Of a stretch of DNA of 5,944 nucleotides, positions 4,842 through 5,944 are shown piece by piece. Numbering within the stretch: the stretch's first letter is position 1; each line of letters opens with the position of its first letter. The stretch covers positions 1-5,944 of the forward strand of contig JAGDMV010000129.1 of assembly GCA_017860675.1 (NCBI GenBank), written 5' to 3'. Position numbers and translations under genes: made by a program. The notes beneath the pieces were generated by a model. It did no database searches and was not told where the DNA came from. It saw only the letters and a list, made by a program, of their open reading frames with translations. The stretch is from Chloroflexota bacterium. Lineage in GTDB: Bacteria > Chloroflexota > Limnocylindria > Limnocylindrales > CSP1-4.

Positions 4842-5944
4842 CTACGGTTTCGGGGTCGGCTTCCGCGTCGCCTTCGGGGTGGCCCCGGGCGAGGCCGAGG
4901 CCTGCCCGCTGGCCGTGGGCGACGGCGACGGCGAGGCGGCGGCTCCCACCGCCTCCAGCGGGGCCGACATCAGCCGGTTGCCGTCGATCCACCAGACGAC
5001 CGGCGACTGCCCCTGGCCCCGGTTCACCACGTACAGGTCACGTAGGTCGGCCCAGTCGCGGTCCCCGCCCGCGATCCGGTACTGGCCGACGAACGCTCCG
5101 TTCGACTTCTGCACCACGAGCAGGCGGTCGAAGTCGGTGTCGAACGAGTAGAGGTTGCCCTCTCCCCAGGGATCGGGCGAGTCCACGAGAACCTGGTTCC
5201 GGGTCGGCCGGAGCAGCTCGTCCCCCGGCGAGTCCGCCTCCCAGCCCTGCCGCTGGCCCTGGTAGTAGCGGGAGACCTGGCCGCCGTCGGCCGTGTAGAG
5301 CTCGCCGTCGATGTACAGCCCGGTGATCTTCGACACGTCCTGGGGCGTGGTGAAGAAGCCGGACGCGTCGGCGGGGAAGCCGCCGCCGTCCGCCGCCGGC
5401 GCGTAGCGCAGGATCTGCTGCTCGGACGGGTCGATGACGTACAGGTTGTACAGCCCGTCATCGATCTTGCGGACGTAGGCGCCGATGCCGGTCACGTCGG
5501 CACCCCAGGTGGACGCCTCATCGACCCGGACCCTGGCGAGCGTCCCCTTGCCCTTGGTGTCGGTCGGGCGCCAGCGCCAGAGCACGTTCTTGTCGTCGAG
5601 GACGATGACGTCCTGGCCAGCGGACGCGATGAAGCGCGGCGTGCCGACGGTGGTCTGCGCCCGCAGGTCCACCCGGTAGACCGTCTTCGTCGCCCGGTCG
5701 AGGACGTATGGCGCCCCGTCCGGGCCGCGGGCGAGGCCGCCCAGGTCGAACTGCGTGTCCTGGCCGGCGAAGGAGAACTCCTCCCTCGGGGCGACATCGA
5801 CCATGACCCACAGCCGGTCGAGGCCGTCGACCACGCGCGTCTGCAGCGGCGCGGTGGCCGTTGCCGGAATCCCCGCCTCGGTCGCCAGCCCCAGCTGGTC
5901 GTAGGCGTCGAGGAGCAGCTCCTTGGCCTTGCGGGGGTCATCGA
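4842..5944 (-). CDS. Beta-propeller-like protein with Ser/Pro/Thr-rich tail (partial, 5' end beyond right edge)
   Basis: The frame is open from the right edge to a TAG at 4842-4844, giving 366 visible residues; the GTG at 5834 is internal, not the start. Visible residues 1-35 are helical and Ala/Leu-rich (RKAKELLLDAYDQLGLATEA). From about residue 50 there are at least five or six loosely repeated beta units with the rhythm of NHL/YVTN-type propellers: LARGPDGAPYVLDRATKTVY, GQDVIVLDDKNVLWRWRP, YNLYVIDPSEQQILRYAP, ITGLYIDGELYTADGGQVSR, NLYSFDTDFDRLLVVQKS and LRDLYVVNRGQ.... The last 30 residues are Ser/Pro/Thr/Ala/Lys-rich and end KPTPKP, suggesting an exported, flexible or wall-proximal end. 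No transmembrane or catalytic part is visible; any signal, anchor or enzymatic domain would be upstream. From memory, related C-terminal regions follow PP2C-type phosphatase domains in some Chloroflexota proteins, but this cannot be tested here. Confidence 0.88.
   Translation of the reverse strand, partial: DDPRKAKELLLDAYDQLGLATEAGIPATATAPLQTRVVDGLDRLWVMVDVAPREEFSFAGQDTQFDLGGLARGPDGAPYVLDRATKTVYRVDLRAQTTVGTPRFIASAGQDVIVLDDKNVLWRWRPTDTKGKGTLARVRVDEASTWGADVTGIGAYVRKIDDGLYNLYVIDPSEQQILRYAPAADGGGFPADASGFFTTPQDVSKITGLYIDGELYTADGGQVSRYYQGQRQGWEADSPGDELLRPTRNQVLVDSPDPWGEGNLYSFDTDFDRLLVVQKSNGAFVGQYRIAGGDRDWADLRDLYVVNRGQGQSPVVWWIDGNRLMSAPLEAVGAAASPSPSPTASGQASASPGATPKATRKPTPKP

Noticed and set aside
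4747..4992. N-terminal extension of the DUF151 reading frame to an ATG at 4992
   Set aside because: It overlaps the 3' end of the propeller gene in another frame, encodes low-complexity residues, and would place the -10 element inside the coding sequence.
1..5944. tRNA, rRNA, CRISPR, insertion sequence or defence-system signatures
   Set aside because: I saw no RNA gene folds, repeat-spacer arrays, terminal inverted repeats or transposase or defence motifs in any frame.

Overview
This is a very GC-rich bacterial window with GTG and ATG starts, strongly G/C-biased third codon positions and tightly packed genes. The protein types (large GT-C-like membrane proteins, a bifunctional-nuclease/DUF151 protein, a propeller protein with a Ser/Pro/Thr tail) and one likely leaderless gene suggest Chloroflexota or a high-GC Actinomycetota. 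That assignment is inference from style; no phylogenetic marker is present.

Left end (1-160): the first 44 codons of a minus-strand gene run off the left edge. It starts at a GTG with a good Shine-Dalgarno and reads into a first membrane helix. The gap to the divergent plus-strand gene is only 26 bp and lies next to a TATA-containing near-palindrome that probably serves as promoter.

Centre, plus strand (161-4180): three envelope-glycosylation genes in a row. First is a 477-aa polytopic GT-C-like membrane protein. It overlaps by 4 bp (GTGA) a 552-aa DUF2723 protein (TMEM260/PMT-like). After 112 bp comes a 272-aa family-2 glycosyltransferase of the dolichol-phosphate-mannose-synthase type. Read together, the GT2 could charge a polyprenyl phosphate with a sugar at the cytoplasmic face, and the membrane proteins could transfer that sugar on the outer face to protein or glycan. 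The sugar and acceptor are not visible from sequence.

Right side, minus strand (4201-5944): a 181-aa DUF151/bifunctional nuclease family protein converges on the GT2 gene with a 20-bp gap. It appears to have its own extended -10 promoter placed so that the transcript would begin at or next to the ATG. Upstream of it is the 3' part (366 codons) of a beta-propeller-like protein with a 30-residue Ser/Pro/Thr/Lys tail; its start lies beyond the right edge.

The most notable non-coding signal is a nearly identical 13-14 bp element (TATCCCA, optional T, GGGCGG on the plus strand). It occurs exactly at the two proposed minus-strand promoters, about 4.6 kb apart. I see no RNA genes, insertion sequences, CRISPR arrays or integration sites, and nothing that amounts to a demonstrably new system.
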